Assembly (NCBI GenBank): GCA_011009095.1
Contig: VTPC01091033.1
Coordinates: 134,795 to 198,794 of the forward strand
Length of the DNA: 64,000 nucleotides
Source of the DNA: Ignelater luminosus
Lineage: Eukaryota > Arthropoda > Insecta > Coleoptera > Elateridae
Direction of reading: 5' to 3'
Below, in pieces: positions 22,621 through 34,254 of this stretch. The notes below the pieces were generated by a model. That model saw only the letters and a program-made list of their open reading frames with translations. It was not told the origin of the DNA and made no database searches. Each line of letters opens with the position of its first letter. Positions within the stretch are counted from its first letter, which is position 1. Made by a program: the position numbers and the translations under genes.

Positions 22621-23882
22621 ATCATCTAATATTCAAGGAATAAAAAGAAGAGTAACTCGACGGTTTTTTAACGTTTATTGCTGAATCCCTTCCTTTCATA
22701 TTAAGAGATAAATTAATTCATTCTCGATCTATTCCTGCCTTTGACATATTCGAGTCGACAAGATCTGACATGCTGTAAAGTTCTATTATTCCATAAGACT
22801 ATGCTATCCACACCCAGAAGTCCCAATGGAATGGTTGTGGTCGCAAAATTTGAGTTTGACGAAAATTTTCCTTGATAGTTGAACCATCCACCACTTCTAT
22901 CAAACCAATAATTGCAAATCATCTCGTTATAACAAATATCGATCTTCATTTCAGTCATAGATTGCAAAATCATTTCATTCCGGAGTGTTATTAGACGTCC
23001 AGCAGAATGATTTAGAAGATTTTAAATTTCTGAGACCTGCGTGAATTCTTGCAGACAAGAATGTACCATAAGGTGGATTCATATCTGCGCCTCTCTCTTT
23101 GCTAGAAAGCCTAGCAGTCATCTATTGTTGCTGCTAAGATTTCTTGGATTTCAAATAGAGAAATTAAGGTCTCCTTAGCAGTAGATAAATTGATGCCTTT
23201 CGATTTACCATTTTAAGTTGGCGCTTTTCTACTATTTTAGTTTGTGTGGGAAACTTATTAATACTCTGTTTCGAAACTTTTCTAGTAACAAACTGTTTTT
23301 AGTAGGCGATCTATGATAACCTTTTCTATTGGAACGATTTGATTTTATAGAATAGTCAGTGAAAAACAACAATTGGAAATAAGAAGAAACCAACTCATAA
23401 ACCTAAAATTCTATGACTTCTATGGACCATGGCGAAATCTACCCTAAAAAAAGAGAAAAGAAAGAAAGAAGTAAAATAAAAGAAGTGATAAGAAAACAAC
23501 TATTTCAAGTAAAAAGACAATCAAAACAAGTACAATTCATTGCGTTTGTAAAAAGCAATTTTCCAAAAAACGTTTGGATTTTACAAAATTAAATGTTTTG
23601 ATATTTGACTAAATAGTAGAATTATAAAACGTGATTGCATTATAAGTAAAACTTCTACGGGACATGGCATTGTAAGCATGCTAATATGCCGAGTATTTAC
23701 AGAGTGTATGTATGAGTATGACCTAGGTACCAATTCGAAACCAAGAGATCCCAAGCGATACTTTCAACGATTTTCCATTTTCGTCCAGTCGAGCTCAGTA
23801 ACTTTGCGAGAGATAACATTTTGCGCTGGTTACAATTAAATTATGCACAATAGAGAATCATGACATTTAGAAAATCGTATCT
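22621..23882. other. No gene recognised; presumed gypsy debris
   Basis: No recognisable coding segment. The part next to the RT relic is probably eroded pol; the remainder is unassigned AT-rich DNA. Confidence 0.4.
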
Positions 23883-24170
23883 TCAGATCAGTTGAAGCTG
23901 ACCACAGTTTACTGAAAACGTTATCTTTCGCAAGAGTATTAAGATTGGCTCTTTTTTAGCAGCTGCGACAGTAAAATATCGCAGTTCTTTGTAGGGATTC
24001 CACTCTGAGACGGATTTAATCCTTCTATATTTCCTCAAAGCACTGTCACTCTGCCTCAAAATTGCCTTTAAATTATTGTCCAGCCAAGACGTTTTAGTTT
24101 TACTAACCTTCACTTTTTCATTGGTGCGTGTGGAACAAGAATCGATAAGATAAAGACTATGAGAATGGAA
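23883..24170 (-). pseudogene. LINE endonuclease-RT linker fragment
   Basis: The minus-strand frame reads KTSWLDNNLKAILRQSDSAL, RKYRRIKSVSEWNPYKELR and TVAAAKKEPILILLRKI. Jockey and related LINEs have this pattern between endonuclease and RT: PW(L/F)..(D/E)L, RD.A, W..Y..LRN, and AK..YF. No RT motif follows at lower coordinates, so only this piece survives. Confidence 0.6.
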
Positions 24171-25029
24171 AGTTAGCACAGATGTGTCTTGTAGAAGCAA
24201 AAGTAAAACGTGCCGCCTTGTTCAAGGACAGGTTATTCACGAAACTCTGTCATCCAACAGCTTGGAATTTTTTTCGAGTGAAGATTCAGCATTAAGAGGA
24301 GATTCCAGAAAGTCTATGGATTGTGCAGTATAAAGCAAGACTAACTGTCTTGGGACTAACCGAGGAATTCCTCTAACGTAAAACCCATTGCTTGCAGTAG
24401 CCTACAAAGACTGACTAAGGAATTTTGAAATCCTTGGACACTCTCACCACAACCAACCCAATTACCATAATAATTAATTAATTATGAATTAGCCCCTGCG
24501 TCTGTCATTCGTTTAGAAATATCGCAATCAACTGTATCACAAGCCCAGTACACAAGTTTGGTAATCTCGTTCACTCACTCATTCTTTTTTTTTATAACTT
24601 AACTTGGAGTTAGATTTTTGTAAGCACCGAGCGAACCATATTTAGCTCTCTTATTGAAGTTAACGAAAAGTCCAATCTCGACTCGCCGTAAAAAAGGCCA
24701 ATTGATTATAATTCTTACTTAGCGCTCTTCAACAGGCCTCTTAGAAAAATCCGTATTTATTTCTATTATGAAGATTAATGGAGGCTAGAGTATGGCTGTA
24801 AGAAGACGTAACCCGTTTTAAAAATGGTTATTGAAGGGAGATGCCAGACACGTGTGTGCTATTAGTTCTTGAGGTTAATGGAGGGCAGAGACCGTCCTAT
24901 TTCCAAGCAAAGGGGACGCCCATTTCTATTCCAAGAAGTTTAAAACAAGAAAAACATCACACACGCCTATACGTAGACCCGAATCGAAGAGAGGGCGTCA
25001 AAGCGAAGCCTTACAGATGACGCACCAGA
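24171..25029. other. No gene recognised
   Basis: Unassigned, with an ATTAATTAATTA-type palindrome near 24475. No coding evidence. Confidence 0.45.
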
Positions 25030-25486
25030 TCGGTGACTACGACACTGCTAGTTTAATGGTTAATTCCTTTTTTGTTGTGTTCGTATGTTTTTCAAAATAT
25101 CTATTGGATACGTTTTGCTGTTTTCATATACAACTTCGTTTTGCTTAACGGTAAAATAACGTTCTTATTTCGGTTAATCTTTTTCTTGATTTTTAACTAT
25201 TAGGTTTTCAAAATCATCATAGTTTTCTGAGAATTCCTGTCTTGGGCGTCAATATAAAACAGCATTGCAATAACTTAACTTGCTTGCGATACGTTTCTGT
25301 TAACTCAGCAGCAGACTGCGGAATCGCGGAGGCCGATCTATAGCGATCCCACTAAGTGTGCAACATCAGTATGTCGCATTTTCATCTGAATCACCAACTG
25401 ACTCGATTAAGCAACTACCAGCGTGTAGGTTTTTGCCCCGTTTCCATGCAGGTAAGTATAGCAACATTCACTGACAGTTTGAAATA
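25030..25486 (-). repeat. Interspersed repeat family R, copy 4
   Basis: The reverse complement matches the second half of copy 3, from the CTGATGTTG core through the CAGTCTGCTGCTGAGTTAAC motif to the AACGTATCCAATAGATATTT tail. Its plus-strand right end continues into sequence shared with copy 5 (CATGCAGGTAAGTATAGCAA here) and is then cut by a mariner insertion. Confidence 0.65.
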
Positions 25487-26522
25487 CGTGGTTTGTCCCA
25501 TAAATACATAGTGCAAAAGAAAAGAACAGAAACGCATCAACATTAAGTGTCTTGCAAAACTGGGTAACAACCGGGGAATTTCTGAGGCTTTGAAGAAAGT
25601 TTACGCAGAAGATGTCTTGAAGGAATCAACGGTCAACAAGTACTGGACGCGGTTTCGAGAGGACCGAGAGACTTCAAAAAGTGCCCCTCCACTTCGTCTT
25701 CTGATGAAAATGTGAATCGTGTTCTGTCTGTGTCCTCCAAGATCGTCGGATAACCGTTAGAATGATCGCCGAAGAACTGAATTTGAGTAAGACGGTTGTT
25801 TACAAAATTCTAGTTGACAATTTAGAGATGAAAACGCTTTTGTCCCAAAAACAAAAGGCACGAAGGGTCAAGTGCTACGAGGATTAGATTGATTGTAAAG
25901 AAGGCATCGACTTTCTTGAAAGAGTCATCACAGGAGATGAGTCATGGTTTTATGAATTTGACATAGACCCAAGATCTCAAGACAAAGAGTGAAAGCGAGC
26001 CGGATGGGCCTAGAACAAACAAAAATCAGAAATCGAGATGGAACATCAGACAATGTTGACTGTCTTCTTTCGATTCTCGGGATATCGTGCATCACGAATT
26101 CGTCCCTCTTGTCCAGACAGTGAATTTTCTACATTGAAGTTCTCAAGGCACGAGAAGGGCTGTGGATCCTCCATCATCACAACGTCCCCTCTCATACGTC
26201 ATTGGTTTTTGACACAAAACTCAATCACTGTGACCGACCACCCGCCGTATTCGCCCGATTTGGTACCTTGAGACTTCTTCTTGTTCCCGACACAATTAAT
26301 GGTGTTCCCAGGGCGGCATTTGGGGGACGTTAAGACCATTAAAACTGCAACGACGAGGCAGCTGAAGAGCCTTACAGTGGAAGACTTTCAAGGATGTTTC
26401 CAGCAGTGGAAACGACGGTAGGGGATGAGTATTTTAAAGGGGACAGTATTGTATTACTCGATTAATTGTGAAATTAAAATTTTATTATTACACTTTTATA
26501 CGTATTTATAGGACAAACCACG
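25487..26522 (+). mobile_element. Second mariner, decayed and shortened
   Basis: Ends are inverted repeats starting CGTGGTTTGTCC(C/T)ATAAATAC with one mismatch in 21. TA flanks at 25485-25486 and 26523-26524 are the target duplication. At 1036 bp it is shorter than the usual 1.3 kb, so it has internal deletions. It belongs to a different mariner lineage from the one at 2800, as the ends are unrelated. Confidence 0.9.
25525..26450 (+). pseudogene. Decayed mariner transposase
   Basis: Recognisable pieces in order: IKCLAKLGN-like start, GISEALKKVYAEDVLKEST with a TRFREDRET segment (first helix-turn-helix), ITVRMIAEELNLSKTVVYKI (second), DFLERVITGDESWFYEFD with the first catalytic Asp, MLTVFFRFSGY, SIITTSPLIRHWF replacing the second-Asp segment, and DHPPYSPDLVP-stop-DFFLF with the third Asp after a stop. 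Stops and frameshifts are numerous and the WVP motif is deleted. Clearly inactive. Confidence 0.85.
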
Positions 26523-26559
26523 TATAAAGACGAACACAATTTACTGAAGCGAACCTAGT

Positions 26560-26940
26560 CCATCGACGGGCGACTAATCGTAACCCAAATTAAGTAAACG
26601 AAAGTTGGCATTAATAATGGCTGCCCTTTTGAGGATTGAAGCTAGTAAACCGTGCGAGACAGGACAGTGTGTAAAAGATTATTATGTATGATATCTAATC
26701 TCGCAATATGTGAGTACTCTGACCACATGAAACAAATTCGTGCCGGTGTCCGTGTCAGGAATCAAGTTAGTAGGCTTAGTTACTGTGTCGTGCTGCAACG
26801 GTCCTCTGGGTCATATAAGTAATTATCATTTTTAGTTGTCTTAATAAATGTATGTTTGTTTCGCCCCTAAGTCTCGATATCATCTAAATTGGTAACGTGA
26901 TATTTTGGTTGAGGCGCCGGACATCGATTCCGGTAACACG
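26560..26940 (+). repeat. Family R blocks and LTR-like tail
   Basis: Begins with CGTAACCCAAATTAAGTAAA shared with copies 1 and 3. It then carries a block (AAACCGTGCGAGACAGGACA onward) resembling 11868-11940, and a segment around 26720-26770 containing ACAAATTCGTGC and GGAATCAAG that resembles 28205-28245. After an AATAAA at about 26844 there is AATTGGTAACGTGATATTTT, reminiscent of an eroded primer-binding site. This favours an LTR origin for family R, without proof. Confidence 0.45.
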
Positions 26941-28194
26941 ACAATAGAATTTCTGAAGTTTATCATTAAAACCAGCAAATAAATGGTTATACTTTTATAG
27001 CTATAAGGTTTGCACTAACCATCCACCTTTGATGACCCATGATGAAGCTCCGCTCTGCATTAATCTTCTTGGGGAAGCTACACGTGCATTGAGACAAATC
27101 GAGCTTTGCAGTCTAACGAGCCAACTGTGATGCTCCGTGACCGAGCTCCGTCCTGAATTAACCTTCTCAAAGAAGCTATACAGGGTGTCCCAAATTCCAG
27201 ACTCACCATTGACATCTCGGAGACCGTAAGAAATACGAAGTTGGTGAAATTTAAAAAAAAAGTTGCCTATTGTTGAGATCGATTTACTGACGTTTCTATT
27301 TTTTAAAAAAAGTTCACGACTTACTAGATATTTGCAAAACAAAAAGCAATTTCCGATTTTTTAAAGTGGAATATCTGAGGAACGAGCAAGGATACAAAAG
27401 AACGGTAAAAAGAGGCTTTTACCGGATTTACTTCCGAACAGTACAGTACAAGCAATTCGCCGCTTTGCTGCTCAATATAACTTATACGCTTTAACATTGT
27501 GACAAGATTTTTGATGCAAAACAGAAAAGCCTGTTTCAGCAGGTTTACTAACAGCTAACTTAACAAGCTGATATGAATCAGTTTGATTATCTACGAAAGC
27601 GGTGGAGTTCGTACTGTATATAAGTCTGAAGTTACGTTGTCGGTAGTAGCTGCTAGTGGTGAGTGTATCGAACTTTTTAGTACTGTGTTGATACTCAACA
27701 TTGTTTTAATGTGTAAAATCGACAAAGGGTTTTACAAATCTCCAAGACACCGCTGCGAGCTTGATGGCTGACCGTCCAGAAGGTCTGAAGGAGCAACTCC
27801 TAGTGCGCAGATCTCGACTAAATTAATAACCAAAAATAACTTCACATATGACTTATGGAAGAGATTCGGTTGACAAACATTTTAAAATTCCAATTAGGTT
27901 TCTTATTATTGCTGGTACGGCAGATCACGATAACATAATGCGTAAGACAAACTTAACGAGATTTAATCATAATAAGATAAACTGTAAACAATAGTCATCC
28001 TAAACAGCAGAAAATTAAGATATGAGATTGTTTGGAGCTCGTTGTGACAAAATTCTATTAGCAAAAGCTGCACTGGAAAGACTACATATCGAGTAGGTTC
28101 TCACGGTGAGCAATGAAGAGTTTATGTTAAGGTAGGAACTTCTTCTACAACTAAAACTAACTGACGATACGCAAAGCCGGATCGTAGAAGGAGC
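26941..28194. other. No gene recognised; solitary TIR and small duplication
   Basis: A terminus TACAGGGTGTCCCAAATTCC begins at 27179, a typical solitary end of a Tc1-like MITE. Just upstream, two related blocks about 86 bp apart (both with AGCTCCG and an AAGAAGCTA-like end, near 27055 and 27143) look like an old tandem duplication. Open frames here carry no recognisable domain. Confidence 0.45.
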
Positions 28195-28385
28195 TAACTG
28201 ACACGAAACAAATTCGTGCTCGTGCCCCTGTCGGGAATCAAGAGCATCGACGAGGAGATATCGTATGATTGATTGATTCCATAGTTTAGTTTCAACTACT
28301 ATGGGCAATTACTCATAGCATCTGCAATACCGCAGTCTGCTCAGCAGCAACTGCATACGTGTATTCTACCGAGTCGTGAGTACAA
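28195..28385 (-). repeat. Interspersed repeat family R, copy 6
   Basis: Plus-strand GAAACAAATTCGTGC, GGGAATCAAGAGCATCG and TTTAGTTTCAA match the reverse complement of 11840-12050. The end, CCGCAGTCTGCTCAGCAG, recalls the GCAGTCTGCTGCTGAG core of the other copies. Confidence 0.5.
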
Positions 28386-29039
28386 AAAGTGTTTTGTAAT
28401 TCAAAATAAATCGAAAAAATAACGTTCACCGGTTGATGATCCCATTTTCATCTTCGATTAATAACGTTATTTTTTATAACGTTACACATCCGTAGTTGCA
28501 ACCGTCGATCTTGATTTTTTAGTGTTACGTAGTCGCCATTATGGAATCTTCAAAGAAAGAATGAGCACAGTGAAAGAGTCGTAAACCATTCTTTAGCAAA
28601 TTTGTCTGCAATGAATTTTCCCAGTAACCACCAGTATCCTTGGTGGGTTACAAGATCTAACAATACTCTAGAGAAGGAAGATCTACCGAAGCAGGTAATC
28701 CCAAAACATCAACTGTGTGTCTAACAATGCAGAATTCCAAGGATATTTGAAAGATTCTCATGGGTCCGGTAATCGACAAGGTTAGCACATAAATACCTTA
28801 GAGTTCTGCAGAGAAGGCCTAAACAAGTTTCTGAGATACGCAACTGTATGCATATTTATCGGTAGAAACCTGGTAAGCTTGCAAGCGTCTACCGAAAAGT
28901 AAAAGAGATTCAGCCAAAGCATCCCCTGACATACCACCATCGCCTAAGCACAAAGTCGCATCGTCTGCTGGGGCAGAGAGTATCTAAGCAAAATGGATGA
29001 CTAGATAAATGTTATTATGCTGCAGTAATGGCTACGTTG
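28386..29039. other. No gene recognised
   Basis: Mixed-composition DNA. A frame starting MESSKKE near 28541 is quickly stopped and matches nothing I can name. It may be eroded mariner sequence, given the fragment that follows. Confidence 0.35.
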
Positions 29040-29140
29040 TGATGCGATGGTTACAATAAGAGGCAATAAATCAGCCTCCTTTTAGTCCAAATCTCTCGTC
29101 AGGACATTTACATTTGTTTGAATCAGAAATGAAAATTTTT
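29040..29140 (+). pseudogene. Short mariner transposase fragment
   Basis: The reading QPPFSPNLSSGHLHLFE at 29072-29122 closely follows the mariner third-acid motif (PPYSPDLxPxDFxLF), with the acids replaced. It is the only recognisable piece, so only a short degraded fragment is claimed. Confidence 0.4.
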
Positions 29141-32100
29141 AATGAAAATTAATTCCAATTAATCGATACAATCACAGCTTGCGTTATACACTTCTTATAT
29201 CAAGTATTTTATTTCTCAGTTCTTAGACCTAGAGAATTTAAAAAAAAACAGTAAAACTACAAACTTCTTAAATAACCTTCACAATTTTCCAAATTACTTT
29301 CATTTATTTAAATAACATAATGAAGAAATGCTTAACATAAAACAATTTCACGAGGAATGCATCAATTTGAAAAATGTGAAAAAACAAACATTAAAATAAA
29401 TGTCTCCTAGTAAAAGCTTACAAACTAAAAACAGTTGTGAATAGAGAGACAGTTTTCGCGTATACATATATATATTTTTGTCGAAAAACAAAAACAATTT
29501 AATCAAGCGTCAGCAGAACGATGCAATCTTCTTCTTATCCTGGGGGTGTAAGAGAAAACACACGACACAACCGAAACAAAATTGCCAGTTTCCGAAAGCC
29601 CTAGGTATGAGTTTTAAATAGAATAGAACAATAACGCGAAGCTTTTCAGATCCGGCCCCATAAAAGCTAACTCGCGTTCACGTAGTAAAGTACCATTACA
29701 CCTTTCAACGTTATATTATTATATCAATATGCATTACTTTAAAATTACGACTACCCCAATTTCTAAACTGATGAAAACTAAAACGCAAAAGAAAAGAGGG
29801 AAAAAAGAAAAACCCGATCCTAGTGTGCATGTACGGAGCGCAATCCTCCTGGATAAAAGTTAAGAGTTGAGCCGAAGGAAAACATAAAATGTAGTCACTT
29901 GTAAACCAAATCCCAACGGTAGTCGTTCTAATTTTCCGCCTGTAAACTAGAGTAGTAGGGAGGAGGGCGGAAATAAGACGAGAAGGAGATCGTAAGCTAA
30001 AAGCGAGTTATGCAAGACCATACATTAAGACAAATCCATTTAGCGTGTCCGTAATAAAAGAGGATACTATCAACAAGACAGTTTTATAGAGGTTGACCAA
30101 ACGTAAACCGCATTAAGGACTATACTGCACTATACACGCAGATGTCGCCACTAACATATCACCCTTTACACAGGATTTGTGATGATGGAGTCGGAGAAAT
30201 AAAATTAAATAAAAACAAGAAGTATAGGAAAACTCGAACGACTTAAACGTTGTGTGTCTAAATAGGATCTAGACTTTTCAAGTGTGAGAGAGAATGAAAG
30301 AGAGAGATGAAAACTCACGAAATACAGACCGATTTATGCTTCTGTTTCCGATGTTAGGCAACAGTTACGGCACCGATTTATCTACAGAAAATGAATAGGA
30401 GAAAAAGTTTTTTATTCACGAAAATAAAATGCGAGGTCAGGATCTTGTCTGAATAAAAACGGCGACAATCTCTGTAACTTTTTAATAGAAAACGGATACG
30501 TCCTCGATACTAAAAAGAACGAGGACGAAAGAAAAGTCTTGACGATCGCAAAAATGCTAATAGATATTTTCTATATAACTTTGGCCACTAAAAGGACTAT
30601 TTTACAAATAGAATAGACTGACATAATTGAGGTTCATTTAGTAGTTATATCATCTTTTGTTAAAACAGAATTTCTACCTTGCAAAAGTTAATCGAATAGG
30701 TAGTTTTCAATTAACATGTCAGTGCATTTGATAAGTTTCCTCTTATATTAAATTTTGTTATTTTATTTATCATTAAGGATCTCAAGGACGTAAACTATCT
30801 TGATTAATGTGTGGATACCACACATTACCAGAAACCAAAGAGGACATTTCCGGCATTAATACGAGCTCTGAAGTATTAATAATTACACTTGCTGTTGAAA
30901 GGTCATTAATTCATCAAGTACTATAGGGTGTCCCAAATTCTATACTATTCAGTAGGAATTTATGTTATTAATGTAGCTACAAAAAAATAATTTCACATTA
31001 TTCACAAAACGGTTCAAAACAAAATGTTTTTCTCCGTCTTACCTTGAAGGACACGATCCATGTGTATTTAAATATAAGAAGTTTTAACGACTGAACGTGT
31101 GTATGGAATAACCAATTTCGAGCTTAGTTTTAAGAGTCAATTTGTTAATTTTTATAATTAGAATCAATTGAAGGCGAATCTTTTTCTTACTAATCTGCAA
31201 ATTCTAATATCAATTCATTTAGTTTTAAATACAAAACAATCCAGCTCGTTTAAGCAATGACGATTTTGGCTAGTTAGATTTTCGTTTTTCTTTTTGAAAG
31301 CTAGAATTAACCAACGGCAATTACTTTAAGGTTAGACATAGTGCGATTTCCCTGAACACTTATAGAAAACTGAAGAAATTTCATAAGTTAAACTGGAACG
31401 CGCGTATGCATTTCAAGGCTACAGTTTTTCATTTCCGAGTCAAGTCTTAGGATGGACTTTTTACCAAAGTCAACAACTTTCAGAATTCAGACTTTTATAT
31501 TTTTAAATGGGAACTGCCATTTATTCTGAAATCTTATTCTTTAAGTCTTTCGGATATATTTAGTTTCTTGGTATTGTTTCTAATAATTATCGAGTTACAG
31601 TTACTAAATTGTAGGCCATGAAAAATCTGAACAAACGAGCGAATGCAACGCGATCGAGAAAAAAATCTATGGCGGTCACCTATGAATTTCTTGATGCATG
31701 CCTGTTCTTGTTCTTCTTTTTCGATTTTGCTGTATTAAATCAAAGGTTCTTACTGTAAAAAGAATTCAAAATCTACACGGCGCAATGAATATTTGCCCAA
31801 CACAATAGCGTTTTCTTGGAATAGAATGTAATATAGCTTTATATAAATTAGTATAATTAACTACATAACATTTCATAGTTTACTGGCATTGTTTTTTAAA
31901 AATCATAATACTATTTCTTTTTAACCCATGTTAATTTAAAACAAAATATAAACATCAAAACCGTCATATTCATGTTGCCGTGGAACAAATATTCATTGCG
32001 CCATCTAGCCTTCTTTTTTGTTTTTAATTATTATAAGAAGAATCTTTGAAATAAAACTTGTTCATTTTTTCTTTTCACAAGCAAACTGACGAATATAGAA

Positions 32101-32882
32101 ATTACATTAGGCTGTAATTTGCTAATGAATGGAAACAACCCGAACAAACTGTACACAGGGTGTTTTCTTCAAGTATGTCAAGAATTTAGGAGGTGATAGA
32201 ACATCAAAAAGTAGTCTGCTAGATAAAGTATATTAGAAAAGGCTTAGTTTTCAAGATACAGAATGATTAAGTACGCACGCCTTTTCCAGATCTACACCAC
32301 TAATAGGTGTGTATTTTTTTCTCCCTCAGCAATCAAGTATCTGTTAACATTATTTTTACTCTATATGCAGAAGCTCTATTCAATTACGTGCAATCATGAC
32401 AAACCAAAATTAGAAATTCGGTTTTGTACAGACGGATAATGTTTGAGATTCTACAATCTGTGGACTGTATTTAAAGCGAAGGTGGCAAGGGCCTCGAACA
32501 AGTTATGTATTAAATCTATAGAAAAAGAACAAACAAATAGAGGTACTCACCACCACTTCGATGCTGTCTTGGCTCGAATCCCTTTAATTAGGATGAGGGA
32601 AGGGGGAGGAGAAGGGAAAGCGACCGAAAAGAGAGCACATACACTAAATAAAACTATTATTAAATTTAATATAAATCACAGGAACTTGTTCGCTAGACGT
32701 TTTGAAAGTAACTGTCAAATAAAGGAGTATCTCCGCAGGGCGCTAATGCCCTCTGGAAACAACAAAATATAAAAGCAAGATTTTGAGTATTAAACTCTAA
32801 CAGATAATATGCCTCATATGCTATGAGTAGATAGGATATTTCTCCTCTAAGCATTTAAGATGGCCTGTTTCAACATAATTAA
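29141..32882. other. No gene recognised; long AT-rich stretch with solitary TIRs
   Basis: About 3.7 kb without coding evidence on either strand. Solitary Tc1-type ends occur at 30922 (TATAGGGTGTCCCAAATTC, nearly the same 19 bases as at 27179) and 32155 (CAGGGTGTTTTCTTCAAGTA). The 109-codon frame at 32443-32772 has low-complexity composition, no domain I recognise and no splice context, so it is not called. Confidence 0.45.
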
Positions 32883-32907
32883 TCGTTTGTTATTTACTGC
32901 GTATTTT
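32883..32907 (+). repeat. 25-bp direct repeat, left copy
   Basis: TCGTTTGTTATTTACTGCGT plus ATTTT is identical to 35351-35375. Flanks are unrelated. Confidence 0.85.
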
Positions 32908-33053
32908 CAATGAACTCTGATAGGAGTCGTTACTAAATTTGCGACGTCTGTCTGTTTGTTCGCATTTTTTTTAAATTTTAAAATTTTTACTTGAGATTTG
33001 GATTATAACATGTGTTAACTAACATCTGGCCCAATTTTCAAACGTTTATTTAG

Positions 33054-34067
33054 TACAGTGAACAAAAAAGTTTTAAACAATTAAATTTTTGATTTTTTAC
33101 TTAATACTATATATGTACAATACAAAAAATTATTTATACAAAGATAGGGGTCCGTGATCTTCAATTTTTCTTATTTTTGTTTTTATACCTCCAATCATGC
33201 TTTGGACAACCTTTTTATCAATTTTTTTACACAATAGATGATTCTTTTTTCAAGTTGTTCAGCGGTTTGTGCTTCCCGGCCATTGTTATATACCTCGGCA
33301 ACAAGCAATGACCAGAAATTCTTGATACGCCCAGCTTTAGATATGTTAGGACGATTTGCCTCCTTAGGGACGTATTTGATATCACTATCATCACGCCATT
33401 GCCGTGTCTTTTTCGCGTAATGACTTGATGCCAAATCTGGCCAAAATATAATATTGTCGTTTACATGATTTTTTTCAATGAATTTCTTTAATCTGGGTAA
33501 ACACTGTTTTATATAAACGTCAGCGGTGATAGCTCGTCCTCTATTTTTTTGAACATAAATTGGAGAAATTCCTTTTGACGAAATAGCACACCAGATTAGA
33601 ATTTTCATTTCAAATTTGGATTTACTTACAAATTTTATATTAGGTAATGTTTCTTCAACATTTTCTGCATAAAATCCTTTATTTTGATCCAAGGTGCTGC
33701 ATGAAAATGTAAAATATTTCTCATCATCAAGAATAATTTCAACATTTTTTTTTGAAATAATATTTTCTAAGTAAACGGCATTTTTTGGGATTTCTGCTAT
33801 TTGTTTTTCAGTATATCTTGGGACAGTAACTCTTCTGTGATATGAAATATTGTTCCTCTTTAAAATTTTCCATATCCCTACATTTGACAATTTAAAGTTA
33901 TTGGCTAACTTCCTTGTGCTCGTTCCAATTGTATTCTTGACGGCTTCAACTAGTTTTCTTCTTCGTGCATTATTCAATTTGCTTCTTCGTCCACCTCGGA
34001 CAGCTTTATGCACTGGCAAACCTTGATCATACCTTCTAAAAATGTTATTTAAAGTCTTTCTGCTCAC
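33054..34067 (-). mobile_element. Tc1/mariner-superfamily element, one end visible
   Basis: TACAGTGAACAAAAAAGTTT at 33054 looks like a terminus lying beyond the 3' end of the transposase. A weak partner (CAATTGTTTTAAAA) appears near 34172 on the 5' side but cannot be aligned to the tip, so that end is probably lost. Confidence 0.55.
33195..34067 (-). CDS. Transposase, Tc1/mariner superfamily, D-D-39 spacing, third acid lost
   Basis: An uninterrupted 290-codon frame. Order: NIFRRYDQGLPVHKAVRGGR and STRKLANNFKLSNVGIWKIL (helix-turn-helix DNA binding), the linker HRRVTVPRYTEKQIAEIPKN, then IILDDEKYFTFSC with the first catalytic Asp and IIFWPDLASSHYAKKTRQW with the second. YVPKEANRPNISKAGRIKNF follows, where relatives have a ..IEDFW motif; the Asp 40 positions after the second acid is Asn here, so the triad is incomplete. 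The first codon is GTG; upstream codons stay open for 12 codons to a TGA without an ATG, so the true N-terminus is missing or frameshifted. The frame looks recently disabled. It could also be a conserved domesticated copy, but nothing here supports selection. Confidence 0.8.
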   Translation of the reverse strand: MSRKTLNNIFRRYDQGLPVHKAVRGGRRSKLNNARRRKLVEAVKNTIGTSTRKLANNFKLSNVGIWKILKRNNISYHRRVTVPRYTEKQIAEIPKNAVYLENIISKKNVEIILDDEKYFTFSCSTLDQNKGFYAENVEETLPNIKFVSKSKFEMKILIWCAISSKGISPIYVQKNRGRAITADVYIKQCLPRLKKFIEKNHVNDNIIFWPDLASSHYAKKTRQWRDDSDIKYVPKEANRPNISKAGRIKNFWSLLVAEVYNNGREAQTAEQLEKRIIYCVKKLIKRLSKA

Positions 34068-34254
34068 CTTTTCAGCTAAAAAGTGTTGCCATTTAAAAAA
34101 TTGATGGCGTCATCAGAGCGTCAAACGCTATAAGAAGCCCCCACATTAGCATATTAACACGCTACTTTCAATTGTTTTAAAATGGTCGAGTTTCTCTAGT
34201 GTTTTGTTTTCAAAGTTGGCCATTTTTCGGTCTTTTGTAGCTGATATTTCAAGC

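Noticed and set aside
32443..32772. 109-codon frame as a possible gene
   Set aside because: No recognisable domain, no splice or promoter context, composition like the surrounding AT-rich DNA.
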